From a bacterium (GTDB lineage: Bacteria > Krumholzibacteriota > Krumholzibacteriia > LZORAL124-64-63): a DNA stretch of 64,000 nt. Positions within the stretch are counted from its first letter, which is position 1; each line of letters begins with the position of its first letter. The notes below the pieces were generated by a model that searched no databases, had not been told where the DNA came from, and saw only the letters and a program-made list of their open reading frames with translations. Of the stretch, positions 34,091-44,329 are shown piece by piece. Where the stretch lies: the NCBI GenBank assembly GCA_024231905.1, contig JAAEQC010000143.1, positions 1-64,000 on the forward strand, given 5' to 3'. The translations under genes were made by a program, and so were the position numbers.

Positions 34091-34202
34091 GGGCAAAAAC
34101 GGTGTCCGGCGCGGGGTTTCTGCGCCGTGGTCCCGCCACTCCGTTGCGCAATCAGGGTTAAAGTCGCCGCCCTCCGGTCCGAACAAACACGGGAAGTACC
34201 CG

Positions 34203-34238
34203 GGTCCTGGAACGCGGCGCCAACCGCGCTCCCGGACC
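34203..34238 (+). other. Possible RNA hairpin in the pilB leader
   Basis: GGTCC (34203-34207) pairs with GGACC (34234-34238), enclosing an inner CGCGG (34213-34217) / CCGCG (34224-34228) stem with a six-base loop. It lies 40 bases before pilB in the 188-base gap after the HhH gene. A second dyad, CGGCGC/GCGCCG, occurs near 34103-34125. I found no match to known riboswitch cores. In GC-rich DNA such pairings can arise by chance. Confidence 0.25.
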
Positions 34239-34278
34239 ATGCTCGAACGCCCCAACTGCGTAAAGCGGGGACCACCGT

Positions 34279-35973
<1,695 letters not shown>

Positions 35974-35996
35974 CGTTGCGCGAAAGGGAGTGACCT

Positions 35997-37073
35997 GTGG
36001 CAGGAATGAGAGAACTGCTCGAGGAGATGGTCGGCAAGGGAGCCAGTGACCTCCATCTGGCTGCGGGCCTGCCGCCCCAGTTCCGGGTGGACGGCGAGAT
36101 AGAGACCACCGATTTCCCGGTGCTGACCGGCGAAGACACCTTGAAGCTCGCCTACTCCATTCTCAACGAGGAGCAGCGCAAGCGCTACGAGAACGAGAAG
36201 GAACTGGACCTGAGCTTCGGCGTCCAGGGCATCAGCCGTTTCCGTGCCAACTGCTTCCAGCAGCGCGGTGTCACGAGCATGGCCATCCGCCAGATTCCCT
36301 ACGAGATCCAAACCTTCGAGCAGCTCGGCCTGCCGACGGTGTGCCGCCAGCTCATCCAGAAGAACCAGGGCCTGGTGCTCGTCACCGGTCCTACGGGCAG
36401 TGGCAAGTCCACGACCCTGGCCACCATGGTCGACACCCTGAACTCGACGCGCAAGGGCCACATCATCACCATCGAGGACCCTATCGAGTTCGTGCACAAC
36501 CACAAGCAGAGCATCGTGAACCAGCGCGAGGTGAACAGCGACACCGAGAGCTTCACCAAGGCGCTGAAGTACGTACTGCGCCAGGATCCGGACGTGATCC
36601 TCATCGGTGAGATGCGCGACCGGGAGACCATCTCCGCGGCGCTGACCATCGCCGAGACGGGCCACCTGGCCCTGGCCACGCTGCATACGAACAGTACGTT
36701 CGAGTCCATCAACCGGATCATCGACGTCTTTCCGCCCGAGCAGCAGAACCAGGTGCGCAGTCAGCTCTCGTTCTCGCTCAGCGGCGTGATAACCCAGCAG
36801 CTCATCCCTCGCCAACGGGGCACGGGACGGGCGCTGACCCTGGAGATCATGGTCTGCACGCCCGGTATCAAGGCCATGATCCGCGACGACAAGGTCCATC
36901 AGATCTACGGTCTCATGCAGGCGGGACAGAAGTACGGCATGCAGACCATGAACCAGTCCCTGCATCACGCGGTCATGAACAAGTGGATATCCATGGAACA
37001 GGCCCTGGGCCGCAGCCCGGACGTGGCCGAACTCCAGCAGATGGTCGGCGAGCCTCTCGGCTCGACGGTGTGA
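35997..37073 (+). CDS. pilT: Type IV pilus retraction ATPase PilT
   Basis: PilT drives pilus depolymerisation and twitching. 358 residues from a GTG with AAGGGAG six bases upstream; an ATG at 36006 would lose three residues. The start ELLEEMVGKGASDLHLAAGLPP is characteristic. Walker A GPTGSGKST has K137, matching the usual K136. The Asp box (EDPIEFVHNHKQSIVNQRE), Walker B (DVILIGEMRDRETI) and His box (ATLHTNSTFESINRIIDVF) are intact, as is the C-terminal AIRE-like helix region. It lies 23 bases after pilB. Confidence 0.96.
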   Translation: MAGMRELLEEMVGKGASDLHLAAGLPPQFRVDGEIETTDFPVLTGEDTLKLAYSILNEEQRKRYENEKELDLSFGVQGISRFRANCFQQRGVTSMAIRQIPYEIQTFEQLGLPTVCRQLIQKNQGLVLVTGPTGSGKSTTLATMVDTLNSTRKGHIITIEDPIEFVHNHKQSIVNQREVNSDTESFTKALKYVLRQDPDVILIGEMRDRETISAALTIAETGHLALATLHTNSTFESINRIIDVFPPEQQNQVRSQLSFSLSGVITQQLIPRQRGTGRALTLEIMVCTPGIKAMIRDDKVHQIYGLMQAGQKYGMQTMNQSLHHAVMNKWISMEQALGRSPDVAELQQMVGEPLGSTV

Positions 37074-37089
37074 CGAAGGAGAGCGACCA

Positions 37090-38307
37090 GTGAGCGCTAC
37101 CACGATTTTCCTCTGGAAGGGCAAGACCGCCAAGGGCGAGGTCCTCTCCGGCGAATTCGAAGCCAAGAACCGCAACGATGTGGGGGAGTACCTGCGCAAG
37201 CGGCGCATCGTCATCACCTCCATCAAGCAGAAGCCGCGGGAGATCAAGCTCTCCTTCCTGCAGAAGAAGGGCGTGGGGGTGAAGGACCTGGCCGTGTTCA
37301 CGCGCCAGTTCGCCACCATGGTCAATGCGGGTCTGCCCTTGGTGCAGTGCCTGGACGTGCTGGGCCGCCAGCTGGACAAGCCCCACTTCAAGGAGGTGGT
37401 CGCCAAGGTGACCGCCGACGTGGAGGGCGGCTCGACCCTGGCGGAGGCTCTCGAGGAGCACCCGGCCGTGTTCAGCGACCTGTATGTGAACATGATCGCC
37501 GCCGGCGAGGCGGGCGGTATCCTGGACGTGATCCTCAGCCGGTTGGCCCAGTTCCTGGAGAAGGCCGACGCCCTCCAGCGAAAAGTGAAGGGCGCCATGA
37601 CCTACCCCGCGGTGGTGCTCACCGTGGCCGGCGGCGCTTGCATTTTCATGCTGCTGTTCGTGATCCCGGTCTTCGCCAAGATGTTCTCGGACTTCGGCGG
37701 CACCCTGCCCGCGCCCACGCGTATCGTCATGGGCGCCTCGGAATTCCTGCAGGGCTACTGGTGGGCTCTGGGCATCGGTATCGCGGCCCTTATCACAGGC
37801 TTCAAGCGCTACCGCGCCACCACCAGCGGCCGGTTGCTGACCGACAAGGCGGCCCTGCGCATGCCGATCATCGGCAACGTGCTGCGCAAGTCGGGCGTGT
37901 CCCGTTTCACGCGCACCCTGGGTACCCTGATCGGTTCAGGTGTGCCCATCCTGCAGGGCCTGGAGATCACCTCCCGCACCGCGGGCAACAAGGTGCTCCA
38001 GCACGCCATCGAGGACACGTCGCGTTCCATCAGCCAGGGTGACACCATCGCCAGCCCTCTCAAGGAGAGCGGCGTGTTCCCGCCCATGGTGGTGCAGATG
38101 ATCTCCATCGGCGAGCAGACCGGCGCCCTGGACGAGATGCTCAGCAAGATCGCCGACTTCTACGACGACGAGGTCGACGCCGCGGTGGAGGCCCTCACGG
38201 CCGCCATCGAGCCGTTGATGATCGTGGTCATGGGCGGCATGGTGGGCTCCATGCTCGTGGCCATGTACCTGCCCATGTTCAAGATGGCCAACGTCGTCGG
38301 AGGTTAG
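37090..38307 (+). CDS. pilC: Type IV pilus inner-membrane platform protein PilC
   Basis: PilC is the inner-membrane platform that couples the PilB/PilT motors to the pilus. 405 residues from a GTG with GAAGGAG upstream. Two GspF domains are visible: DLAVFTRQFATMVNAGLPLVQ to LEKADALQRKVKGAMTYP, then RFTRTLGTLIGSGVPILQGL to YDDEVDAAVEALTAAIEP. Three transmembrane helices occur, around AVVLTVAGGACIFMLLFVIP, WWALGIGIAALITG and IEPLMIVVMGGMVGSMLVAM, as in the family. Start and stop are 16 and 4 bases from pilT and pilS. Confidence 0.96.
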   Translation: MSATTIFLWKGKTAKGEVLSGEFEAKNRNDVGEYLRKRRIVITSIKQKPREIKLSFLQKKGVGVKDLAVFTRQFATMVNAGLPLVQCLDVLGRQLDKPHFKEVVAKVTADVEGGSTLAEALEEHPAVFSDLYVNMIAAGEAGGILDVILSRLAQFLEKADALQRKVKGAMTYPAVVLTVAGGACIFMLLFVIPVFAKMFSDFGGTLPAPTRIVMGASEFLQGYWWALGIGIAALITGFKRYRATTSGRLLTDKAALRMPIIGNVLRKSGVSRFTRTLGTLIGSGVPILQGLEITSRTAGNKVLQHAIEDTSRSISQGDTIASPLKESGVFPPMVVQMISIGEQTGALDEMLSKIADFYDDEVDAAVEALTAAIEPLMIVVMGGMVGSMLVAMYLPMFKMANVVGG

Positions 38308-38311
38308 GGCC

Positions 38312-40075
38312 TTGGCATCGAACGGGCGCGGATCCAAATCGCCGCGCCGCGAGGCGGCTCCCGCTGCGGCCGAAGCGGTCGCCCGGCCGCTGCCGGACTC
38401 CCGGCTCCTGGCTTGGCGCCTGGGCTTCGCCGCCTTCCTGACGGCCGCCACCGTGATTCTCCTGCAGACGGGCTCCGACCGCGTGGCCGGCCCCGGCCTC
38501 GTGGTGGGGCTCGGCCTGTTGTACACGAGCCTGGCCGCGTCCTGGGCCGCGAGCATGGCCGGCGTGCCGCAGCGCCTGCTGGTGGGGCTGCAGTTGGGTG
38601 CCGACGTGCTCATCCTGGGCCTCCTGGTCCACTTCAGTGGCGGACCGTATTCGGCTCTGCCGCTGGTCTTCTGCGTACCCATCGTGCTGGCCGCCCGCTA
38701 CCTGGGCGGCCGCGGCGCCCTGGCGGTGGCCGGGGCGGCGGCGGCCTTCACCGGCGGCGGCCATTTCGGCTTGGCCCTGGGCTGGCTGCTGGCAGGACGG
38801 GAAGCCGGCGCCACCTACGTGGTCTGGTGGCCGGTGACGGTGACCAGCCTGCACATGGCCATCTTCCTGGCCGTGGGACTGGTGGCCGGAGACCTGGGCC
38901 GCCGCACCGTCCGTCGCAAGCGCAGGAGCGAACGGGCCACCCGGCCCACCAAGGGCGACGCGCGCGAGGTCCGCAACATCCTGGACAACATCCGCAGCGG
39001 CGTGCTGATGGTGGACCGCGAGGGCCGCATCAACCGCATCAATCCCATGGGCTGCCGCACCCTCGGCCTGGCGGAGCAGGACGCCCTCGGTCGCGACCTG
39101 CGCCTGGTGACGGCCGGCGGTCTGGACGACCTGGCCGGGGCCATCCTGCCCGTGGCCGCCGGCGGCAAGCGCCTGGCCCGGAGCGAGGTCATCGTGCGCA
39201 CCCGTGGCCGGGAGACGCCCCTGGGCCTCAACGTGAACCACGTGATCGGCACCGGAGGCCGCATCGAGGGCGCCATCGCCATCTTCACGGACCTGACCCG
39301 GGAGAAGGAACTGTCGGCACGGGTTCGCGAGGCGGACCGATTGGCGGCGGTGGGCGAGTTGGCCGCCAGCATCGCCCACGAGATCCGCAACCCCCTGGCC
39401 AGCATCCGCGGCAGCGTGGAGATCCTGGCCGGCGACGTGGAACTGGAGGGCTATCAGGCCCAGCTGCTGGACCTGGTCCTCAAGGAGAGCTCTAGGGTCA
39501 ATACCATCATCAACGACTTCCTGGCCTACTCGCGTATGCGCCCGGCCACCAAGCGCCGCTTCTCCGGCCAGGAATTCCGGGACGAGATCACCCTGCAGAT
39601 CCGCCAGCACATCGCCGCCAAGGACGGGGACGTGCGGGTCACCTGCGAGGTGTCGCCCGAGAACCTGCTGGTGGTGGCCGACCAGGGGCAGCTCACCCAG
39701 ATGGCTCTCAACCTGGCCATTAACGCCTGTGAGGCCATGGGTTATGTCGGTTCCTTGAGAATTGGCCTCAATGACAGCGACGCGGGCGAGACCTGCGAGC
39801 TGGTGGTGGAGGACGACGGTCCGGGCATCGATCCGGAGATCCACCGCGACCTCTTCCGGCCCTTCAAGACCACCAAGACCGGCGGCACCGGCCTGGGCCT
39901 GTCGGTGGTGGCCCACATCGCCACCGCCCACGGCGGCAACGTGGCGGCCGAGTCGGCCCCCGGCGGCGGCGCGCTCTTCCGGGTGCGCTGGCCCCAGGGA
40001 GTTCTGCTGGACCCGGAGGAGGACGCCGACCTGGTGACCGCCCCCGCTTCCCAGGATCACCGGACCGTCTTCTGA
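38312..40075 (+). CDS. pilS: Sensor histidine kinase PilS
   Basis: 587 residues from a TTG with GGAGG eight bases upstream. Residues ~32-195 hold six hydrophobic helices, the PilS-type sensor that in other bacteria monitors pilin in the membrane. A PAS domain follows (VRNILDNIRSGVLMVDREGRI), then HisKA with H356 in ASIAHEIRNPLASIRGS and a HATPase: N box NLAINACEAMG, G1 VVEDDGPGID, F box and G2 GGTGLGLSVVAH. It is read directly after pilC and before the PilR gene, its presumed partner; together they should control the sigma-54 promoters found at 41924, 43162 and 46746. Confidence 0.92.
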   Translation: MASNGRGSKSPRREAAPAAAEAVARPLPDSRLLAWRLGFAAFLTAATVILLQTGSDRVAGPGLVVGLGLLYTSLAASWAASMAGVPQRLLVGLQLGADVLILGLLVHFSGGPYSALPLVFCVPIVLAARYLGGRGALAVAGAAAAFTGGGHFGLALGWLLAGREAGATYVVWWPVTVTSLHMAIFLAVGLVAGDLGRRTVRRKRRSERATRPTKGDAREVRNILDNIRSGVLMVDREGRINRINPMGCRTLGLAEQDALGRDLRLVTAGGLDDLAGAILPVAAGGKRLARSEVIVRTRGRETPLGLNVNHVIGTGGRIEGAIAIFTDLTREKELSARVREADRLAAVGELAASIAHEIRNPLASIRGSVEILAGDVELEGYQAQLLDLVLKESSRVNTIINDFLAYSRMRPATKRRFSGQEFRDEITLQIRQHIAAKDGDVRVTCEVSPENLLVVADQGQLTQMALNLAINACEAMGYVGSLRIGLNDSDAGETCELVVEDDGPGIDPEIHRDLFRPFKTTKTGGTGLGLSVVAHIATAHGGNVAAESAPGGGALFRVRWPQGVLLDPEEDADLVTAPASQDHRTVF

Positions 40076-40263
40076 GGAGTCCGCGAAGTCCTTATACGGC
40101 CGTGCGATCTGCACGACCAGGCCGCTCATGAATCCCCGCATCTGTCGATTTCAAAAGGATTTTGTGCGTATCGACGCTAAAGGGGAACCCCGCCGCGTCG
40201 ATATCCCTCATGCACACTGCAAGGCGGTCCGGAGAGCCGGAAAACTGCGCGTTAGGAGTACCC

Positions 40264-41769
40264 ATGGCTTTGGGCAGGATCCTCGTCGTCGACGACGAAG
40301 TTTCCATGTGCCAGTACCTGTCGATCCTCCTGAAGAAGGAGGATTACGACGTGGTCACGGCCACCTCCGGGGTCGAGGCCCTGCAGGTTATAGAAACCCG
40401 CCCGGTGGACGTGGTCATCACGGACATCCAGATGCCCAAGATGGACGGCATCCAGCTCCTGAAGGGCATCAAGGCCCTCGACCCCACGACCCCCGTCATC
40501 ATCATGACCGCCTACGCCAGCGAACAGTCGGCCATCGACGCGGTGAATCTCGGCGCCTACAGCTACATGCAGAAGCACTGCAAGAACGACGAGATCAAGA
40601 TGGTGGTCCGCAACGCCATGGAGTTGCGCAAGGCCCGCTCCGAGAATCAGAAACTCAAGAAGGAACTCAAGAAGGGGCGCGGCTCCCGCAAGATCATCGG
40701 CCAGAGCGCACGCATGATCTCGGTCTTCAAGATGGTGGACAAGATCGCCTCGTCCGGGGCCACGGTCCTGATCAACGGCGAGAGCGGCACGGGCAAGGAG
40801 CTCATCGCCCAGTCCATCCACCAGCGTAGCAACCGGGCCGACTCGTCTTTCGTGGCCATCAATTGCGGCGCCATTCCGGAGACCCTGCTGGAGAGCCAGC
40901 TCTTCGGCCACGTGAAGGGCAGCTTCACCGGCGCGGACCGGGACCACGACGGCTTCTGCCGCCAGGCCGAGAAGGGCACCATCTTCCTGGACGAGATCGG
41001 GGAGACGCCCCACGCCATCCAGGTCAAGCTCCTGCGCATGCTCCAGGAACGGGAGATCTACCCGGTGGGCAGCAGCAGCCCCGTGAAGGTGGACGTGCGG
41101 GTCATCGCCGCCACCAACCGCGACCTTGAAGAAGAAGTCGCCCAGGGCAACTTCCGCACGGACCTCTTCTACCGCCTCAACGTCATTCCCATGAACCTGC
41201 CCGCGCTCCGTGAGCGAGTGGAGGACGTCCCCCTGTTGGTGGACCACTTCCTCAAGCGCTGCGCGCCCGAGTACAAGGGCAACCTGGGGGCGACCATGGA
41301 GGAGGCGGCCCTGCGCGCGCTCCAGTCCTACGACTGGCCCGGCAACGTCCGCGAGCTGGAGAACGTCATCGAACGGGCCAGCATCATCCGCGAGAACGAG
41401 CGCATCACCGTGCGCGACCTGCCGGCGGACCTGTGGGACCCGGCCACGGGAGAAGCGCCCCACACGAGCCTCACCGTGGGCGGCATGATCACCCTGGACG
41501 AGCTGGAGAAGGCCCACATCCTGGCCGTCCTGGCCAGCACCGGGGGCGCCCGCAAGCAGACCAGCGACATCCTGGGCATCAACGCCTCCACCCTGTACCG
41601 CAAGCTCAAGAAGTATGGCGTGCAGGATGACGAGGACGCGCCGCCCCAGGACCTGGTGCCCGGCGACGAGTTGCTCAGCGCGGTGGACGACATGATACGC
41701 GAGACCGCGTTGGAGGAAGCTGAGGCAGCATCGGAAACCACTCCGGAAACGGAGCCGCTCGGGGTCTGA
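40264..41769 (+). CDS. pilR: Sigma-54-dependent response regulator PilR
   Basis: 501 residues from the ATG at 40264 (AGGAG five bases upstream; an earlier in-frame start at 40162 lacks one). The receiver domain has phospho-acceptor D54 in VVITDIQMPKMDG. The AAA+ domain has Walker A GESGTGKE, a sigma-54 contact loop reading GSFTGA (a variant of GAFTGA) and Walker B GTIFLDEIGE. A Fis-type HTH ends the core (TSDILGINASTLYRKLKKYG). An extra ~50-residue acidic tail follows. It should activate sigma-54 RNA polymerase at pilA and related promoters. The 188-base gap before it contains no good promoter that I can see, so it may be read with pilS. Confidence 0.94.
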   Translation: MALGRILVVDDEVSMCQYLSILLKKEDYDVVTATSGVEALQVIETRPVDVVITDIQMPKMDGIQLLKGIKALDPTTPVIIMTAYASEQSAIDAVNLGAYSYMQKHCKNDEIKMVVRNAMELRKARSENQKLKKELKKGRGSRKIIGQSARMISVFKMVDKIASSGATVLINGESGTGKELIAQSIHQRSNRADSSFVAINCGAIPETLLESQLFGHVKGSFTGADRDHDGFCRQAEKGTIFLDEIGETPHAIQVKLLRMLQEREIYPVGSSSPVKVDVRVIAATNRDLEEEVAQGNFRTDLFYRLNVIPMNLPALRERVEDVPLLVDHFLKRCAPEYKGNLGATMEEAALRALQSYDWPGNVRELENVIERASIIRENERITVRDLPADLWDPATGEAPHTSLTVGGMITLDELEKAHILAVLASTGGARKQTSDILGINASTLYRKLKKYGVQDDEDAPPQDLVPGDELLSAVDDMIRETALEEAEAASETTPETEPLGV

Positions 41770-41883
41770 TCCTTGCACATCTCGGGACCCGCACGGCAAA
41801 TACCGCCATTTCGGGCAGGGTGCATGGGAATGCAGTGCCGCCGGAGACCTTCAGCGACATGGAGAGACCCCGCAAGGAACTAC

Positions 41884-41901
41884 GTTGCAAGGGTTTGCAA
41901 C
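41884..41901 (+). promoter_or_regulatory. Palindrome upstream of the pilA promoter, possible PilR site
   Basis: GTTGCAAGGGTTTGCAAC is a perfect inverted repeat with seven-base arms and a four-base spacer. Its centre lies about 58 bases before the predicted pilA start of transcription and 22 bases before the -24 box. This is the kind of position an enhancer-binding protein could use, but PilR binding is inference. I did not find the same palindrome near the other two sigma-54 promoters. Confidence 0.4.
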
Positions 41902-41923
41902 GAACGATGAATCGACGCGCAAA

Positions 41924-41939
41924 TGGCACGTCCATTGCA
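41924..41939 (+). promoter_or_regulatory. Sigma-54 (-24/-12) promoter of pilA
   Basis: TGGCACGTCCATTGCA matches the sigma-54 consensus TGGCACG-N4-TTGCA at every fixed position. The invariant GG (41925-41926) and GC (41937-41938) have ten bases between them, as required. Transcription would start near 41950, about 75 bases before pilA. The gene just upstream encodes a sigma-54 activator (PilR), and pilA is the standard target of PilR. Confidence 0.88.
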
Positions 41940-42026
41940 TGAAAGGACTGCCGTCTGGCAGGATAGGGGTTCCGGAGCGGCCGGGACCCGCCGACGAACG
42001 GCCTCGGGCCGAACAAGGAGAACGAC

Positions 42027-42473
42027 ATGTTCAATCGCAAGGGTTTCACTCTGATCGAGCTGATGATCGTCGTGGTCATCATCGGTATCCTGGCTGCCAT
42101 CGCCATCCCGAACTTCATTTCCATGCAGGACCGGGCCAAGGAAGCCAAGGTCAAGGGCGGCGCGCACACGCTGCAGCTGGCCGCCGAGGATTTCGCCGTC
42201 CGGAACGATGGTATCTACTCCGATGCCGCCAATGATGTCGCGGCACTGCTGCCGCAGGATCCCAATGCTGGCAACAACCTGCAGAACGCCTTCGACGGTA
42301 CCTGGAGCGAGCCCCAGTGGGCCGGTGCTGCCGGCGCGGCCGGTGAGATCGGTATCGTGGCTGTGGTCCAGAACGCTGTGAACGTGGGCTACACGATCAC
42401 CGGTTTCGGCAAGGACAACACCCAGGGTCCGAACAACGACGGTATCGTCATCACCCTGTCCAGCGGCCAGTAG
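42027..42473 (+). CDS. pilA: Major type IV pilin PilA
   Basis: 148-residue prepilin. The leader MFNRKG is cut before Phe (FTLIELM); the key Glu is position 5 of the mature protein. The N-terminal helix VVVIIGILAAIAIPNF is classic type IVa, and the rest is a short soluble head (LQLAAEDFAVRNDGIYSDA, then GYTITGFGKDN) without a Cys pair. AAGGAG lies six bases before the ATG. It is expressed from the sigma-54 promoter at 41924 and followed by a terminator at 42513, so it can be made in large excess over its neighbours. Confidence 0.96.
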   Translation: MFNRKGFTLIELMIVVVIIGILAAIAIPNFISMQDRAKEAKVKGGAHTLQLAAEDFAVRNDGIYSDAANDVAALLPQDPNAGNNLQNAFDGTWSEPQWAGAAGAAGEIGIVAVVQNAVNVGYTITGFGKDNTQGPNNDGIVITLSSGQ

Positions 42474-42512
42474 TCGCCGGTCGGTGAACACCGATACGGT
42501 CGCATGACCACG

Positions 42513-42548
42513 GGGCGGGGCCGGTTAGCCGGCTCCGCCCTTCTTCTT
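42513..42548 (+). terminator. Rho-independent terminator or attenuator after pilA
   Basis: A 12-pair stem (42513-42524 with 42529-42540, one G-T pair) closes a TTAG loop and is followed by TTCTTCTT. It begins 40 bases after the pilA stop and ends about 20 bases before the next gene, so it probably limits read-through from the strongly expressed pilin gene into the pilin-like gene. Confidence 0.75.
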
Positions 42549-42567
42549 GAAGATCGAGGACGATGAC

Positions 42568-43140
42568 GTGAAGCTGCAGCTCCCGAAATTCCCGAAGCTC
42601 CGCAAGCCCCGCCTGGTGCGACCCACCATGCCGGACCGTTCCGACCTGGTGCTGGTCGTGGGCGGCACCTGCCTGGTGGCGGCCTGCCTCTTCGTCTTCG
42701 CGGGGCCCGGACTGGATGAGGTCCGGCACACGTCACGCCAACAGGCCGTCCGCGCCAACGCAGCCACCCTTCAGCTGGCGGCCGAAACCTTCGCCGCCAT
42801 GCACCAGGGCCGTTACGCTACTGATCCGTTGGATCTCGTGCCGCTGTTGCCCGGTGATCGAGCGCCGCGGAATCCCTATACGGGCGATCCCGTGCGTTTC
42901 ACCGATGCCCCCGGCGATCTGACCTACAGGGCTCCTGCCGCCGGCGCCGACTATCTCATCGAAGCCTGGGGTGATGCGGCCGAGACCAAGCCCCTGGCGC
43001 GGCTCACGAGCCACGGCAATCCGCGCGTTGCCGCCGCCGTAAAAACCGGCGGCCAGGCCGCCGACGACGTCGACGAAACCGTGCCTCTGCTGCTCCTCTC
43101 CGGTCGTGCCGCCGGCCGTACAGCTGCCGCCGGTTTCTGA
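42568..43140 (+). CDS. Pilin-like membrane protein lacking a prepilin leader
   Basis: 190 residues from a GTG with GAGGA seven bases upstream (a TTG at 42547 is inside the terminator tail and less likely). It has one N-terminal helix (DLVLVVGGTCLVAACLFVF) but no G/FTLIE cleavage motif. After the helix, RANAATLQLAAETFAAMHQGRY and DLVPLLPGD align closely with AHTLQLAAEDFAVRNDGIY and DVAALLPQD of PilA upstream. It therefore resembles a pilin whose processing signal has been replaced by a basic Pro-rich leader (KFPKLRKPRLVRP). It may stay in the inner membrane as a pilus regulator or platform partner. Position corresponds roughly to pilG in Myxococcus, but similarity to PilG is not claimed. Confidence 0.7.
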   Translation: MKLQLPKFPKLRKPRLVRPTMPDRSDLVLVVGGTCLVAACLFVFAGPGLDEVRHTSRQQAVRANAATLQLAAETFAAMHQGRYATDPLDLVPLLPGDRAPRNPYTGDPVRFTDAPGDLTYRAPAAGADYLIEAWGDAAETKPLARLTSHGNPRVAAAVKTGGQAADDVDETVPLLLLSGRAAGRTAAAGF

Positions 43141-43161
43141 CGTTCCGCCCGCCCTCTCCTT

Positions 43162-43177
43162 TGGCACTCCCATTGCA
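43162..43177 (+). promoter_or_regulatory. Sigma-54 promoter of the pilus ABC-exporter block
   Basis: TGGCACTCCCATTGCA matches the -24/-12 consensus with GG (43163-43164) and GC (43175-43176) ten bases apart. It lies 79 bases before the ATPase gene at 43256 and after the stop of the pilin-like gene. Transcription would begin near 43189. Confidence 0.82.
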
Positions 43178-43255
43178 ACTCCCCGCCCCATGACGCCCAA
43201 GCCGCCGGATCGCCCCCGGTGGACCGCTCTCCGCGCACGGAGGTGACTGCAGACC

Positions 43256-44329
43256 ATGCACATCCCGATCAATTCCGGACCATCGGGTTCCGGCGGACAT
43301 TCCGGCCGCCAGGCGGGGCTGTCCGACGGCGGACCAGCCACCCTGGTCGATTCGCAGGCTGCTGCGGCCGACCTGGAGTCCAACGAGGCCGCGACGACAC
43401 CCCTCGCCCTGGAAGTCGCCGATCTGGGCAAGAACTTCCGTTCGGGGCTCCTGTGCCGGAGGATTCGTGGCATCGAAGGCGTGTCCTTCAACGTGCGCCG
43501 CGGCGAGATCTTCGCCCTCATCGGCCATAACGGCGCCGGCAAGACGACCACCATCAACTGCCTGTTGAAACTCTGTCGTCCCGATACGGGACGCGTCCGC
43601 ATCCTCGGCCGTAACCACGCCGAGCGCGACGCCCGGGCCCGGGTGGGCTACCTGCCCGAGCGCCCGTACTTCTTCGAGCATCTCTCGGGACGTGAACTGT
43701 TGCGCTTCTACGGCAAGCTCCTGAATCTCTCGGGCGCGGACCTGGACGTGCAGGTGGACCGTGTCCTGGCCCAGGTGGGCATGACCACCGCCGCGGACCG
43801 CCGCCTGCGCCAGATCTCCAAGGGCATGCTCCAACGCATCGGTCTGGCCCAGGCTCTCCTGGGCGACCCTGAACTCCTGATCCTCGACGAGCCCATGAGC
43901 GGACTCGATCCCATCGGCCGTCGCGAGGTGCGCGAACTGTTGCGCGACCTGCGCTCCCGGGGACGCACCATCCTCCTGTCGAGCCACATCGTGCCCGACG
44001 TGGAGATGCTGGCCGACGCCGTGGGCATCCTGCGGGGCGGTCGCCTGGTGAAGTCCTGCGAGCGGCGGGAGATCGCCGCCGGCGCCTCCTACATGGTTCA
44101 CGCCCGGGCGCCGGGGGAGGATCCCCAACGCTGGCCCACCTGGCTCCGCGAGGCCAAGCCCGAACAGTCGGGCGTGGCCCTGCGCATTCCCGCCCCGGAC
44201 ACGACCGTCCTGCGCGGCCTTCTATCCAGTTGCCATCAGGACGGCATGGCCGTCGGCTCGGTGGAAACCCGCCACACGGGCCTCGAGGATCTCTACCTGG
44301 CGGTCCACGAACAGGGGGTGAGGTCATGA
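43256..44329 (+). CDS. ABC transporter ATP-binding protein in the pilus cluster
   Basis: 357 residues. The first ~60 are a Ser/Gly/Ala-rich extension. The ATPase domain follows: Walker A GHNGAGKTTT, signature LRQISKGMLQRIGLAQALLG (a variant of LSGGQ), Walker B LLILDEPMSGLD and the His switch LLSSHIVPD. It pairs with the permease gene, which overlaps by four bases (ATGA), as an ABC-2 type exporter. In Myxococcus xanthus the same position between pilA and pilD holds pilGHI, an ABC exporter needed for pilus assembly, so this is probably the functional equivalent of its PilH. GGAGGT lies 11 bases before the ATG. The substrate is not known. Confidence 0.88.
   Translation: MHIPINSGPSGSGGHSGRQAGLSDGGPATLVDSQAAAADLESNEAATTPLALEVADLGKNFRSGLLCRRIRGIEGVSFNVRRGEIFALIGHNGAGKTTTINCLLKLCRPDTGRVRILGRNHAERDARARVGYLPERPYFFEHLSGRELLRFYGKLLNLSGADLDVQVDRVLAQVGMTTAADRRLRQISKGMLQRIGLAQALLGDPELLILDEPMSGLDPIGRREVRELLRDLRSRGRTILLSSHIVPDVEMLADAVGILRGGRLVKSCERREIAAGASYMVHARAPGEDPQRWPTWLREAKPEQSGVALRIPAPDTTVLRGLLSSCHQDGMAVGSVETRHTGLEDLYLAVHEQGVRS

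Noticed and set aside
38281-40141. Minus-strand frame of 620 codons opposite pilS
   Set aside because: Shadow of a complete histidine kinase with H, N and G boxes on the + strand.
41770-42026. A c-di-GMP or other riboswitch before pilA
   Set aside because: The GEMM core bases were not found; the gap is explained by the sigma-54 promoter and a short leader.
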